53,733 nucleotides of DNA from assembly GCF_007115095.1 (NCBI RefSeq), contig NZ_SULH01000004.1:200750-254482 (forward strand), read 5' to 3'. Of the stretch, positions 6,864 through 14,545 are shown one piece after another. This DNA is from Levilactobacillus enshiensis (lineage in GTDB: Bacteria > Bacillota > Bacilli > Lactobacillales > Lactobacillaceae). How positions within the stretch are numbered: the stretch's first letter is position 1; each line of letters begins with the position of its first letter. The notes under the pieces were generated by a model. That model saw only the letters and a program-made list of their open reading frames with translations. It was not told the DNA's origin and did not search any database. Made by a program: the position numbers and the translations under genes.

Positions 6864-7724
6864 ATGCCACGGCCGTATCATGAACGATTGAATTTTATGA
6901 CAGAACTACCACTACGCGTGATCTCACATGGCACAGTGGGGCCTAAGATGGTTCTGCCACACTGGCACCAAGCCGTCGAGTTGGCGTACGCGTTTAAGGG
7001 CCGTCCGGGCACCGTCCACATTGGCGGATCGACCTATGAAATGGCGGAACAACACCTATACGTGGTCAACTCGGAAGTGGTTCACAGTTATGAGACGTTT
7101 TTGGATGAGGACAATCAAATTGTAACGCTTCTGCTGCCGGCTGCCTGGGTTCGAAACGTGGTTGCCAGTGAACAGTTACCGGTCTGGGGACCATTGGACT
7201 TGGACTTGCGTGCGGAGCCCTACCATGAGCTGGGTCAGTTTGTGCACACGTTAGCGACCAATGCCGTTACCGAGCCGACCGAACGGGCCGATTACTTGGC
7301 GAGTCTGGGGGCCGAATATCAATTGGTCGGCCAACTCTTGAAACATTTGACCGTTAATGGGCGGGTCACCAGCGATCAATTGCCGCTACCACATTCGCTG
7401 CGGCAAGCGGTCACCATGATTCAGGAAAATTATAGTCAGCCGGTCTCGATTGCGGACATGGCCACTGAATTGAATTATTCCAGTGTGTATTTTTCCCGGT
7501 ACTTCAAAGAATACATGGGGGTCTCGCCCAAGGCTTATCTGGGTCAAATTCGACTCGAACGGGCGACACAGTTATTGATGACGTCGCAGGACTCGATTCA
7601 AAAAATTGCGCTGCGGACCGGGTTTCGTACGGAAAAAAACTTCTTTGTGACCTTCAAGCAGCATTTTCAGATGACCCCCAAGACGTATCGCGAACGTTAT
7701 GCAGCCCAACAGACGTGGTCGTAG
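6864..7724 (+). CDS. AraC-family transcriptional regulator
   Basis: A 286-residue AraC/XylS-type regulator. The N-terminal half (about residues 20-100) looks like a cupin sugar-sensing domain with the conserved HWHQAVEL segment near residue 33. The C-terminal about 100 residues carry the double helix-turn-helix: IADMATELNYSSVYFSRYFKEY and IQKIALRTGFRTEKNFFVTFKQH, with the closing MTPKTYRER signature. AAGGGGGAAC precedes the ATG. There is no sugar-utilisation gene next to it, so its target cannot be inferred from context. The 190 bases before it hold a possible promoter (TTGATA near 6646, extended -10 TGCTATTAA), and nothing else that I can support. Confidence 0.85.
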   Translation: MPRPYHERLNFMTELPLRVISHGTVGPKMVLPHWHQAVELAYAFKGRPGTVHIGGSTYEMAEQHLYVVNSEVVHSYETFLDEDNQIVTLLLPAAWVRNVVASEQLPVWGPLDLDLRAEPYHELGQFVHTLATNAVTEPTERADYLASLGAEYQLVGQLLKHLTVNGRVTSDQLPLPHSLRQAVTMIQENYSQPVSIADMATELNYSSVYFSRYFKEYMGVSPKAYLGQIRLERATQLLMTSQDSIQKIALRTGFRTEKNFFVTFKQHFQMTPKTYRERYAAQQTWS

Positions 7725-7732
7725 CGTAAACG

Positions 7733-7761
7733 TTGCTTGTTCTTATTTTTTATGGTAAACT
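7733..7761 (+). promoter_or_regulatory. promoter of the ABC-F leader
   Basis: TTGCTT (7733-7738), a 17-base spacer and TAAACT (7756-7761). It lies after the AraC gene and before the hairpin at 7799, so the ABC-F gene has its own start with a leader of about 90 bases. Confidence 0.5.
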
Positions 7762-7798
7762 ACCGTAACATGTCAACTAACGAATAGAATTGTAGAAG

Positions 7799-7832
7799 CC
7801 AACGTTGCCGTGACTAGACACGTTGGTTTTTT
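7799..7832 (+). terminator. terminator in the leader of the ABC-F gene (possible attenuator)
   Basis: CCAACGT (7799-7805) pairs with ACGTTGG (7820-7826), followed by six Ts. It lies downstream of the promoter at 7733-7761 and upstream of the ribosome site at about 7842-7848, the position expected of an attenuator. It could alternatively be only the terminator of the AraC gene. Confidence 0.6.
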
Positions 7833-7857
7833 ACGCGAAAACAGGAGGGTATCGTTC

Positions 7858-9489
7858 ATGTTAACCGTCAATAATGTCAGTATGCAGTTCTCCGACCGGA
7901 AGCTCTACGACGAAGTTAATCTCAAGTTCACCCCAGGAAACTGCTACGGGGTCATTGGCGCTAACGGCGCTGGGAAGTCAACGTTCCTGAAGATCATCGA
8001 AGGCAAATTAAAGCCAACGTCGGGGAACGTCTCCATGGGGCCGAACGAGCGGATGTCTAGCTTGAACCAAGATCACTTTGCCTTTGAAGACAACTTGGTC
8101 ATGGACACGGTCATCCAGGGACACAAGAAGTTATACGATATCATGACTGAAAAGAACGCCATTTACATGAAGGCCGACTTTAGCGACGCAGATGGGATTC
8201 GGGCCGCTGAACTGGAAGGTGAATTTGGTGAAATGGGCGGTTGGGAAGCCGAGGCCGAAGCGAGTCAAATGTTACAGGCTTTAGGCATCGACGAGTCACT
8301 CCACCAAGTGCCCATGAGTGAATTGACCGAACCTCAAAAGGTGAAGGTCCTCTTGGGCCAAGCTTTGTTTGGTCATCCCGATGTGCTGCTCTTGGACGAA
8401 CCGACCAACGGGTTGGATGTCCAATCCATTAGCTGGCTGGAAAACTTCTTGGCCGACTACGAAAACACCGTTATCGTGGTTTCCCATGACCGGCATTTCT
8501 TGAACCAGGTCTGCACGCACATGTGCGATGTCGACTTTGGGAAGATTACGCTGTTTGTTGGGAACTACGATTTCTGGATGGAATCTAGCGAATTGGCGGC
8601 CCAATTGAAGGCCAACGCCAACGCCAAGAAGGCCGACCAGATTAAGCAACTCCAAGAATTCGTGGCGCGATTCAGTGCCAACGCGTCGAAGTCGAAGCAG
8701 GCCACGTCGCGGAAGAAGCAATTGGAAAAGATTACGTTGGATGACATCAAGCCATCTTCCCGGAAGTACCCCTTCATCAAGTTCAATCCAGAACGCGAAT
8801 TGGGGAACGACCTGGTGCGCTTGGAGCACGTCTCCAAGGCTATCGATGGCGTGACGATTCTAAATGACGTCAGCATGACGTTACGACCAGGCGAAAAGAT
8901 CGCCTTTATCAGCCGTAATGACGTGACGACCACGACACTGATGCGGGTCATCTCCGGGGAACTCGAGCCAGACAGCGGCAACGTGGTTTGGGGGCAAACG
9001 ACCAGCACGACTTATCTGCCGAAGAACGTTAACGACTACTTTGCCGAAAACCAGATGACGGTGATCGACTGGTTACGTCAGTTCGCATCCAAGGAAGAAA
9101 GCGACAATACTTTCTTGCGGGGCTTCTTAGGAAAGATGCTCTTCTCTGGGGATGACGTGAACCGGGAAGTCGATGTGATGTCTGGGGGCGAAAAGGTTCG
9201 TGCCATGCTGTCTAAGATGATGTTGAGTAAGGCCAACGTTCTGTTATTGGATGATCCGACGAATCACTTGGACTTGGAATCCATCACGGCATTGAACGAC
9301 AGCCTAGTTGGCTTTACCGGTAGCATCCTCTTCACGTCTCATGATCACGAGTTCATCCAAACGATCGCCAACCGGATCATTGAAGTGACGCCTAAGGGCA
9401 TCGTTGATCGGGCCGATACGACCTACGACGAATTCTTGGGTCACAAAGAGGTTCAGGAACAGGTTGCGGCGTTGTACGACGCAGAATAA
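7858..9489 (+). CDS. ABC-F family ATPase (YkpA/YbiT type) with one degenerate ATP site
   Basis: A 543-residue duplicated ATP-binding protein with no membrane part, the ABC-F architecture of ribosome-associated translation factors. ACAGGAGGG precedes the ATG at 7858. Domain 1 has Walker A GANGAGKST (residues 34-42) and Walker B LLLDEPTNGLD; domain 2 has the signature MSGGEKVR. These make one complete composite site. The other site is degenerate in all parts: Walker A of domain 2 reads ISRNDVTTTT without the lysine, its Walker B ends LLLDDPTNHLD with Asp for the catalytic Glu, and the domain-1 signature reads LTEPQ. Between the domains is a charged linker, about residues 250-305. Relatives of the YkpA/YbiT type also show relaxed second sites, from memory. 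A role in translation is inferred from the family. Confidence 0.88.
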   Translation: MLTVNNVSMQFSDRKLYDEVNLKFTPGNCYGVIGANGAGKSTFLKIIEGKLKPTSGNVSMGPNERMSSLNQDHFAFEDNLVMDTVIQGHKKLYDIMTEKNAIYMKADFSDADGIRAAELEGEFGEMGGWEAEAEASQMLQALGIDESLHQVPMSELTEPQKVKVLLGQALFGHPDVLLLDEPTNGLDVQSISWLENFLADYENTVIVVSHDRHFLNQVCTHMCDVDFGKITLFVGNYDFWMESSELAAQLKANANAKKADQIKQLQEFVARFSANASKSKQATSRKKQLEKITLDDIKPSSRKYPFIKFNPERELGNDLVRLEHVSKAIDGVTILNDVSMTLRPGEKIAFISRNDVTTTTLMRVISGELEPDSGNVVWGQTTSTTYLPKNVNDYFAENQMTVIDWLRQFASKEESDNTFLRGFLGKMLFSGDDVNREVDVMSGGEKVRAMLSKMMLSKANVLLLDDPTNHLDLESITALNDSLVGFTGSILFTSHDHEFIQTIANRIIEVTPKGIVDRADTTYDEFLGHKEVQEQVAALYDAE

Positions 9490-9504
9490 TAGAATAGATC
9501 GTTC

Positions 9505-9562
9505 AGACGATGGTTTTTCTCGCCTTGCCGGTTGCGGTGAGGGAGCAAAACCATCGTTTTTT
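9505..9562 (+). terminator. intrinsic terminator after the ABC-F gene
   Basis: CGATGGTTTT pairs with AAAACCATCG (9547-9556) and is followed by a T-run. The following 190 bases to 9750 hold no gene that I can support. Confidence 0.8.
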
Positions 9563-9750
9563 GATGATTAGAAATGCGAGGTGCAATTAAACAAGCCTCT
9601 GAAATTTAGCGCTAGTTGCCATTTGTCTGGGAAAAGATTTAACCTCTTAATTGCCGCAACGCCTAAAACGATAAGGGTTGTCTTGCCCTATGAGGCCATG
9701 CTATGGTTGGGGCGCAGGTGAAGGATAGGGTTTGATGAAGGAGACTAATC

Positions 9751-10035
9751 ATGAAAAACACGAATGATTCAGCTAATCAATCGGAGCACCTAGACATTAC
9801 CATTGACGCGGATCTCAAACGAGCTGTGACTGAGGTATACCAACAGTACGGGATGAGTCTGACAACGGCGATTCATTTATTTTTGCAGCAGTCGGTGACC
9901 GATCACGACTTACCGTTTGACCTTGAATTGAGTAAGGAGCAACTTCAGGCTGAACTTGCTCGTGAGAAGGCAACTGGTGATACGGAGTCGCTGGCTGCAG
10001 TTGAGGCGTTGTGGCAGGACTGGAAGGAACTTTAA
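9751..10035 (+). CDS. RelB/DinJ-family antitoxin, no adjacent toxin
   Basis: A 94-residue protein of the RelB/DinJ antitoxin family: after a polar tail, residues 14-50 form a ribbon-helix-helix (LDITIDADLKRAVTEVYQQY, then GMSLTTAIHLFLQQSV), the DNA-binding and dimerisation part. The acidic C-terminal helix would normally wrap a RelE/YafQ-type toxin. GAAGGAG precedes the ATG. No toxin frame follows: a terminator is reached 14 bases after the stop, and the next gene is on the other strand. So this is an orphan, either the remnant of a toxin-antitoxin pair, a stand-alone regulator, or a partner of a toxin coded elsewhere. Confidence 0.8.
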   Translation: MKNTNDSANQSEHLDITIDADLKRAVTEVYQQYGMSLTTAIHLFLQQSVTDHDLPFDLELSKEQLQAELAREKATGDTESLAAVEALWQDWKEL

Positions 10036-10048
10036 ATTAGTGTGAACG

Positions 10049-10098
10049 AAAAGACAATCCGTGGACCCCGTGAAGGTGATCTGCGGGTTGCCTTTTTT
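10049..10098. terminator. intrinsic terminator between relB-like gene and SdpI-like gene
   Basis: AAGACAATCCG pairs imperfectly with CGGGTTGCCTT and ends in a T-run on the plus strand; the A-rich left side allows weak action on the minus strand. Confidence 0.65.
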
Positions 10099-10111
10099 AG
10101 TTGGCAATCGC

Positions 10112-10699
10112 TCACTCAGCTAGTTTGGAAGCGACGATCAGAACCCCAACCAAGAGAGCTAAGGTCGTTACAAATAAGGTTAAGCCGAAGATGCTAGGAC
10201 TGAAAGTAGCGGTCACGAGGCAGCCAATGCCGACGACGAGCGTGAGTCTAGCGGCCAACAAGTTAACGCGCCGTTGATTCTGGGGACTTAATGTGATGAA
10301 GGCGCTTAGTCGGACACCGATAATGGGATTCCTAGGAACGTAGGCTGTCAGTAAAGCGAGACCAATAAAAATGAGGCCCGTATCAACTTTAGGCATTGCC
10401 AACTGCTTAGCCGTGAAGAGTTGGGGATAGGCAATCAATGTGATGGTGAAGAGTGAAAAGAAACAAAGCAGATCTGGGGGAAGTTGCGTTTTTAAGCGAT
10501 CGGGAAGGTGGTTCGCCATCGCTGAAATCACTAAAATTAAGACCAAGATAGCCGTAAAAATAAGAAGAACCAAGGTTTTCAGGTCATTGAAACTAACCGT
10601 AAACAAGCGGGTCTGTTTAAGCCAGGCAACACCTAACAGAACACCGCTGATTACTTGAACGGTTCGAAGACTGAGCTGTTTGGGTAGCGGGATGATCAT
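10112..10699 (-). CDS. SdpI-like membrane protein
   Basis: A 195-residue membrane protein with about six hydrophobic helices. The segment VPRNPIIGVRLSAFITLSPQ (around residue 122) resembles the conserved SdpI-family motif (kPN-x-x-iGiR-tpwtl), although helices around it are divergent. SdpI of Bacillus is the immunity protein and signal receptor for the SdpC toxin; most lactobacillar relatives are of unknown role. The ATG at 10699 is chosen over a GTG at 10708 because GAAGTGATCC sits just before it, close to the anti-Shine-Dalgarno complement. No SdpC-like toxin or SdpR-type regulator is adjacent. Family assignment is moderate. Confidence 0.6.
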   Translation of the reverse strand: MIIPLPKQLSLRTVQVISGVLLGVAWLKQTRLFTVSFNDLKTLVLLIFTAILVLILVISAMANHLPDRLKTQLPPDLLCFFSLFTITLIAYPQLFTAKQLAMPKVDTGLIFIGLALLTAYVPRNPIIGVRLSAFITLSPQNQRRVNLLAARLTLVVGIGCLVTATFSPSIFGLTLFVTTLALLVGVLIVASKLAE

Positions 10700-11059
10700 G
10701 AGGATCACTTCTTTTCATCATTGGAAATTTCACTCAGTATAGAAGGGGATTGGCCACTTGACAACCGGAATGCATTTAAAATGTGATGTTGGGATAAATC
10801 ATTTTATGATAGTGCAGGCAGCGACGAGATTGTCGCTTTACCGTGCGCTCAGTTTAGTGTGTTTCCGGTAAAGGTTGAACAGGTATTAGCCACCAGCTGA
10901 TAATGGTGATGCAATCACTTAGATAGTCCGAAAAGTATTACCGGCGTCACAGCTACTATCTTGGTTCTGTTTTAGCAACTAGGGTTCATCAAAATATAAT
11001 TGAAACAACGGTTGGCTACTAAGGAATTTAGCACGCGTTTAAGTAGCCGTGAGTGAGTC

Positions 11060-11203
11060 AAATTTGAATCCAGCCGTGGGATTTTTCAAGTGGTCTGCTT
11101 GAAAAATGGCGTCTTTGAGACGGTGATTTTCTGGCTCAAAGCGAGGGCAAAGACCGTTCCTCAGGCTTTGGCCGTCCTCCCCACCGCGTTCCGATTCAAA
11201 TTT
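11060..11203. repeat. structured intergenic element resembling module B of the repeat family (diverged)
   Basis: In the gene-free stretch 10700-11285, AAATTTGAATC (11060-11070) pairs perfectly with GATTCAAATTT (11193-11203), with GTGGG/CCCAC just inside. The closed stem contains three hairpins: ATTTTTCAAG/CTTGAAAAAT (11081-11107), CTTTGAG/CTCAAAG (11113-11141) and GGGCAAAG with CTTTGGCC (11145-11173). The order and the middle hairpin (CTTTGAG...CTCAAAGCGAG) match module B of the dispersed repeats; the rest of the sequence does not. Homology is therefore plausible but not proven. The remainder of the stretch shows nothing else that I can support. Confidence 0.5.
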
Positions 11204-11248
11204 GGCGAACGGTAAGGCGGCAGATAGATGACACCATCTTTACATATA

Positions 11249-11276
11249 AAAAGGAGCGGCTATTCACCACTCCTTG
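11249..11276 (-). terminator. intrinsic terminator after the nucleoside hydrolase gene
   Basis: On the minus strand AAGGAG pairs with CTCCTT over a 13-base loop and is followed by Ts, nine bases after the gene's stop. Confidence 0.65.
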
Positions 11277-11285
11277 CTGATGGGT

Positions 11286-12227
11286 TTAGTTGTCCGCCAA
11301 AATGGCGAGTTCGTCGATTCGTTTGAAGAAAGCGTCATGGTCGACTGTAGTGACCAGCGTCACAGGGCGGCCGTCGGGAATTTCAAAGGTCCGGCCACGA
11401 CCGGGGCCCGTGGTTAAGACGTCACTCGTGACTTCTTTGGTCGTCACCACGGCTGGGGATTCGCTGGCAACGGTTGCCAAGACGTCCCACAGGAAGTAAG
11501 TCGAGTTGGTCTCGAAGTGTTGGAGTGCTGGAACCAACGCATACCCTTGACCAATGAAGTCAAGCGCTGGATGTTGCCGTTGCAGTGCCCAGTGTTGCCG
11601 AATCGCTGGCGTCAATGGCACTTGGCGAGTACTTTCCAAGCCAACCATTTGAATGGCAATATCGCTATCCCAGACCGTTTTAACGGCTTGGGGATCCCAA
11701 AATGCGTTCCATTCAGTCGTCCCATCCTGTTCGGGTTCCGCAACGTTGCCCCGGCCGTCGAAGGTACCGCCCATCCAGTAGAGCTTGTCGATCTTTTCCG
11801 TGATGGTCGGGTCAACTTCCAGTGCGCGGGCTAAGTCCGTTAAAGGCCCCGTCATGACCAACGTCGTCTTACCGGCAGTTGCTTGGACCTTGTCGATCAA
11901 GTCAAGGTGAGCAGGCTTGGAAGCAACGGGGGTGGTGATGGTGCCGGCCTCATTTAAGATAGGCAGGGCGTCAAGGCTAAAGGCGTCTAACCGCCATTCT
12001 TTAGGAAAGGGGTGTACACCGCGAGAATTCGATGCCGCAACGTTCAATTGGGCGCCGTGACCGAAGCGGTCGATAATCTTGCGACTTGCGGCCAGCGCTG
12101 GTTCCAAGTAGGAATCGGCACCAATCACGCCCACCCCAGTCAGGGTGACATCTGGCATTTGCAGTAATAACAGTAAGGAAACTAAATCGTCGACGCTACC
12201 GTCGTGGTTAAAATAGACATTTCGCAT
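11286..12227 (-). CDS. inosine/uridine-preferring nucleoside hydrolase family protein
   Basis: A 313-residue nucleoside hydrolase (hydrolyses the N-glycosidic bond of ribonucleosides to base and ribose in nucleoside salvage). The family-defining aspartate cluster at the N-terminus appears as YFNHDGSVDDLVSLL; the usual DxDxxxDD is changed to NHDGSVDD, with Asn for the first Asp, so calcium coordination may be slightly different. A later TLVMTGPLTDLARAL and the C-terminal WDVLATVAS (position of the WDxxA motif) agree with the family. The start at 12227 follows AGAGGAGAG; a start at 12257 lacks such a site. It is monocistronic, with a palindromic operator in its promoter. Confidence 0.85.
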   Translation of the reverse strand: MRNVYFNHDGSVDDLVSLLLLLQMPDVTLTGVGVIGADSYLEPALAASRKIIDRFGHGAQLNVAASNSRGVHPFPKEWRLDAFSLDALPILNEAGTITTPVASKPAHLDLIDKVQATAGKTTLVMTGPLTDLARALEVDPTITEKIDKLYWMGGTFDGRGNVAEPEQDGTTEWNAFWDPQAVKTVWDSDIAIQMVGLESTRQVPLTPAIRQHWALQRQHPALDFIGQGYALVPALQHFETNSTYFLWDVLATVASESPAVVTTKEVTSDVLTTGPGRGRTFEIPDGRPVTLVTTVDHDAFFKRIDELAILADN

Positions 12228-12250
12228 GGCTTTAATCTCTCCTCTTATTA

Positions 12251-12298
12251 CGAACATTATAAAAACGAACCCGTTCGATAGTTCTTATATTAACGAAC
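12251..12298 (-). promoter_or_regulatory. promoter and clustered CGAAC operator half-sites of the nucleoside hydrolase gene
   Basis: On the minus strand a TATAAT (12261-12256) lies 28 bases before the start codon. CGAAC-type half-sites occur at 12251, 12266, inverted at 12273 and at 12293; the pair 12266-12277 forms the dyad CGAAC-CC-GTTCG. This overlaps the promoter and looks like a repressor target; the regulator is unknown. Confidence 0.5.
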
Positions 12299-12412
12299 TG
12301 CCTGTGGGAATGCAAGGGGTCAGTTGAACGATTTTAGCCGCGGTTAAGAAAACTTTCGTATACTGGTTAACAGGTTAATGAGCCATTCATTAATGGAAAG
12401 GATGACTAAACG

Positions 12413-12631
12413 ATGAAATCAGTAAAGCAAGGATCTAAAAAGTGGCTAGGTGTTCTAGCTGCAGGCGTTATCCTCTTCGCCGGGGGTGGCGGCACGGGCT
12501 ACATGCTTGGTCAGCAGCAAGCCAAGTCGGCCCAGACGACCCAGATGAAAAAGGCGCCAGCAGGGATGAGTGGCCGGCCAGCTGGGAAGCCAGGTGGGGC
12601 GCCAGGACAAAGTAGCAGTAGCAGCAATTAA
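12413..12631 (+). CDS. small single-pass membrane protein with Gly/Ser-rich tail
   Basis: A 72-residue protein, function unknown. Residues 1-11 are basic, residues 12-34 form one hydrophobic helix rich in glycine (VLAAGVILFAGGGGTGYMLG), and the rest is a polar, Gln/Lys/Pro/Gly/Ser-rich tail ending in SSSSSN. The helix may be an uncleaved signal anchor with the tail outside the cell. AAAGGATG lies before the ATG, and composition and start are convincing for a small real gene. Short proteins with a glycine-rich helix and low-complexity tail are common but unnamed in lactobacilli. Confidence 0.6.
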   Translation: MKSVKQGSKKWLGVLAAGVILFAGGGGTGYMLGQQQAKSAQTTQMKKAPAGMSGRPAGKPGGAPGQSSSSSN

Positions 12632-12740
12632 CGAACATTAAATGGTTTTACCTAAATGCAGTTACCAGAACAGTAGCGGGTTGACCCCCACGGCAGTTAG
12701 CCGTAAACTAAATGACAATTTGGAAAAGGGGAGTCGACGG

Positions 12741-13523
12741 ATGCAGTTTAAAACAAATGACGGTGTGACCATCAGCTATGACGATGAGGGGACCGGCACG
12801 CCCATCGTGATTCTAACCGGAATCGGTGGCAGTCGTGTCATCTGGTCGGCCCAGGTGCCCCGCTTAGTCGCGGCCGGCTACCGGGTCATCAACATGGATG
12901 CTCGGAACCAAGGCGCCTCTGCACACACCATCTACGGGCGGAGAATTACCCGGCACGCAATGGATGTGGCGGAGCTGCTCGAACAGTTGAACTTAGATCA
13001 GGTTATTTTACTGGGCAATTCACTGGGGGCAGCGACCTTTTTTGCCTACCTCTCCCTCTTCGGTGAACAGCGGGTCAAGGCCGTTATCGACGTTGACCAG
13101 AGTCCCAAAATGGTAGCGGAGGAAGGCTGGTCATATGGGTTTAAGGACCTCACTTGGGCTAACTTTCCCGATCTATTGACGGCGCCGTTAGGAAAATCCA
13201 CTGCAGGACCCATCGACGATGCCGTTTATGCGCAGGTCAAGGCAGCCAGTGCAGCAGCGCCATATGACGCAACGTTGAATGCCCCCTTATTGATCGACCA
13301 CGCCGCTCAGGATTGGCGCGATGTGTTGCTTCATTTGCACGCACCGCTCCTCATCGTGGCTGGCCAAGAATCACCGTACTTTGACAGCGACTTTGCGGCG
13401 GTCAGTGCGGGGATGGCGCACAACGGGACGGCAAAAGTGGTCCCCCATGCCGGCCACGTGGTCATGGCGGAACAGCCGGCGGCCTTCAATCAGATTTTGT
13501 TTGACTTTTTACGGACCATTTAA
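12741..13523 (+). CDS. alpha/beta-fold hydrolase
   Basis: A 260-residue alpha/beta hydrolase, probably cytoplasmic. The nucleophile elbow is GNSLGA (Ser at about residue 95), the acid is likely Asp in the YFDSDFA stretch near residue 217, and the base is His in PHAGHVVMAEQP near the C-terminus; an oxyanion region LTGIGGSRVIW lies near residue 29. The order matches the family of esterases and haloperoxidase-like hydrolases, but no substrate can be named. GGGGAG precedes the ATG at 12741; an upstream ATG at 12642 has no ribosome site. It is followed by an unusually long terminator hairpin and faces the citrate regulator. Confidence 0.85.
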   Translation: MQFKTNDGVTISYDDEGTGTPIVILTGIGGSRVIWSAQVPRLVAAGYRVINMDARNQGASAHTIYGRRITRHAMDVAELLEQLNLDQVILLGNSLGAATFFAYLSLFGEQRVKAVIDVDQSPKMVAEEGWSYGFKDLTWANFPDLLTAPLGKSTAGPIDDAVYAQVKAASAAAPYDATLNAPLLIDHAAQDWRDVLLHLHAPLLIVAGQESPYFDSDFAAVSAGMAHNGTAKVVPHAGHVVMAEQPAAFNQILFDFLRTI

Positions 13524-13533
13524 AAGTATGGTC

Positions 13534-13583
13534 AAAAAGACAGCAGGTGAGTTTCCCAATGGAAACTCACCTGCTGTCTTTTT
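13534..13583. terminator. intrinsic terminator with 23-bp perfect stem
   Basis: Arms beginning AAAAAGACAGCAGGTGAG and its exact complement are separated by a 4-base loop, giving A- and T-runs on both sides. It ends both the hydrolase gene and the convergent citI gene. Confidence 0.9.
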
Positions 13584-13591
13584 GTGGTCAC

Positions 13592-14545
13592 TTAAACTTC
13601 TTTAGCCGCCGTTAAAATCCGTTGGGCGATTCCTTCGTCCATCACGAGGTCCGTTAACAATTTTCCACGTAATGCGCCGAGGGCGGCGTAGGTCTTAAAC
13701 TTGCTCTTGATTACGGCAAAACGTCGGGGCGTGGCCAGCACTTCGTCGAGTGAGATGCCGACGACGGTGTCCCTTTCCGGAATCAAAAAGTTTCCCTGAA
13801 TGTCGTAGGGCCGACCGAATAGCATGCCCGCAATCTGGGTGGTGTCGACGCCTGGGAAGATCTGTGCCTTGGCAGCTTTCCAAACGGCGATCGAATCGAT
13901 CGAGGCGATGGTCCCGATGCCACAGAATAACATGTCCATTCGCGAGGCAATGGCCATGGTGCGTTGGAGCGCGGGTTCTTGTGGCAACAAATCGTGAACC
14001 GCTTGATTAGTCACGTATAGGGGCGCCGGCAACGTCACGTAGTCGGCTTCAAACCGTGAGGCGGCGTGTTCGACCATCCGGGTGGATCCGGCCCGGGAAT
14101 TGTATTTCATATTTTCACCGACAAATTGGGTGAAGGTCAGGTCCTCTTGCAATTCGGATTTGAAATGGTCGATGATGGTGTGAACCGTACTGCCCCAAGC
14201 CAGGCCGACCACGTGGCTTTCGGTGATCAGTTGTTCGATCCGTTCGGCGGCATAAGCGACGATGTTGCCGGCATTCATGTCGGAGTTGCCATCACCACGC
14301 AGAATGGCAACGTGGGGAATGTCGAAGGCTTTCTTAAATTCTGTTTCCAGTTGGAAGTTGCGCGCAACGGGGGCATTGATCTGAATGGAGACAATCCCGG
14401 ATTGGAGCGCTTCGTCGAGGTCTTTAGTAATGAGATAACGGCTCAGATTATATTTTCGGGCAATGTCCGAGATGGCCAGGTTACCGTAGTAATAATCCTG
14501 GGCGATTAATACGAGTTGTTCCTCATGGGTCAGGTTCTTTTCCAT
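13592..14545 (-). CDS. citI: CitI-type SorC/DeoR-family regulator of citrate genes
   Basis: A 317-residue regulator of the SorC (sugar-binding DeoR-like) family. The N-terminal helix-turn-helix covers about residues 20-45 (LAISDIARKYNLSRYLITKDL); the C-terminal effector domain has GLAWGSTVHTIIDH and DMLFCGIGT. In Weissella and lactococcal relatives CitI/CitR-type proteins activate citrate genes when citrate is bound; here it is divergent from the malic enzyme gene that begins the citrate locus, so the same role is inferred. The ATG at 14545 is chosen since the ATGGAGGATT before it provides the ribosome site; the upstream ATG at 14560 is part of that site. Likely operators lie in the AT-rich stretch at 14956-15050. 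Confidence 0.85.
   Translation of the reverse strand: MEKNLTHEEQLVLIAQDYYYGNLAISDIARKYNLSRYLITKDLDEALQSGIVSIQINAPVARNFQLETEFKKAFDIPHVAILRGDGNSDMNAGNIVAYAAERIEQLITESHVVGLAWGSTVHTIIDHFKSELQEDLTFTQFVGENMKYNSRAGSTRMVEHAASRFEADYVTLPAPLYVTNQAVHDLLPQEPALQRTMAIASRMDMLFCGIGTIASIDSIAVWKAAKAQIFPGVDTTQIAGMLFGRPYDIQGNFLIPERDTVVGISLDEVLATPRRFAVIKSKFKTYAALGALRGKLLTDLVMDEGIAQRILTAAKEV

Noticed and set aside
8296..8829. Minus-strand frames of 147-177 residues within the ABC-F gene
   Set aside because: They are shadows of a well-conserved gene in the other direction.
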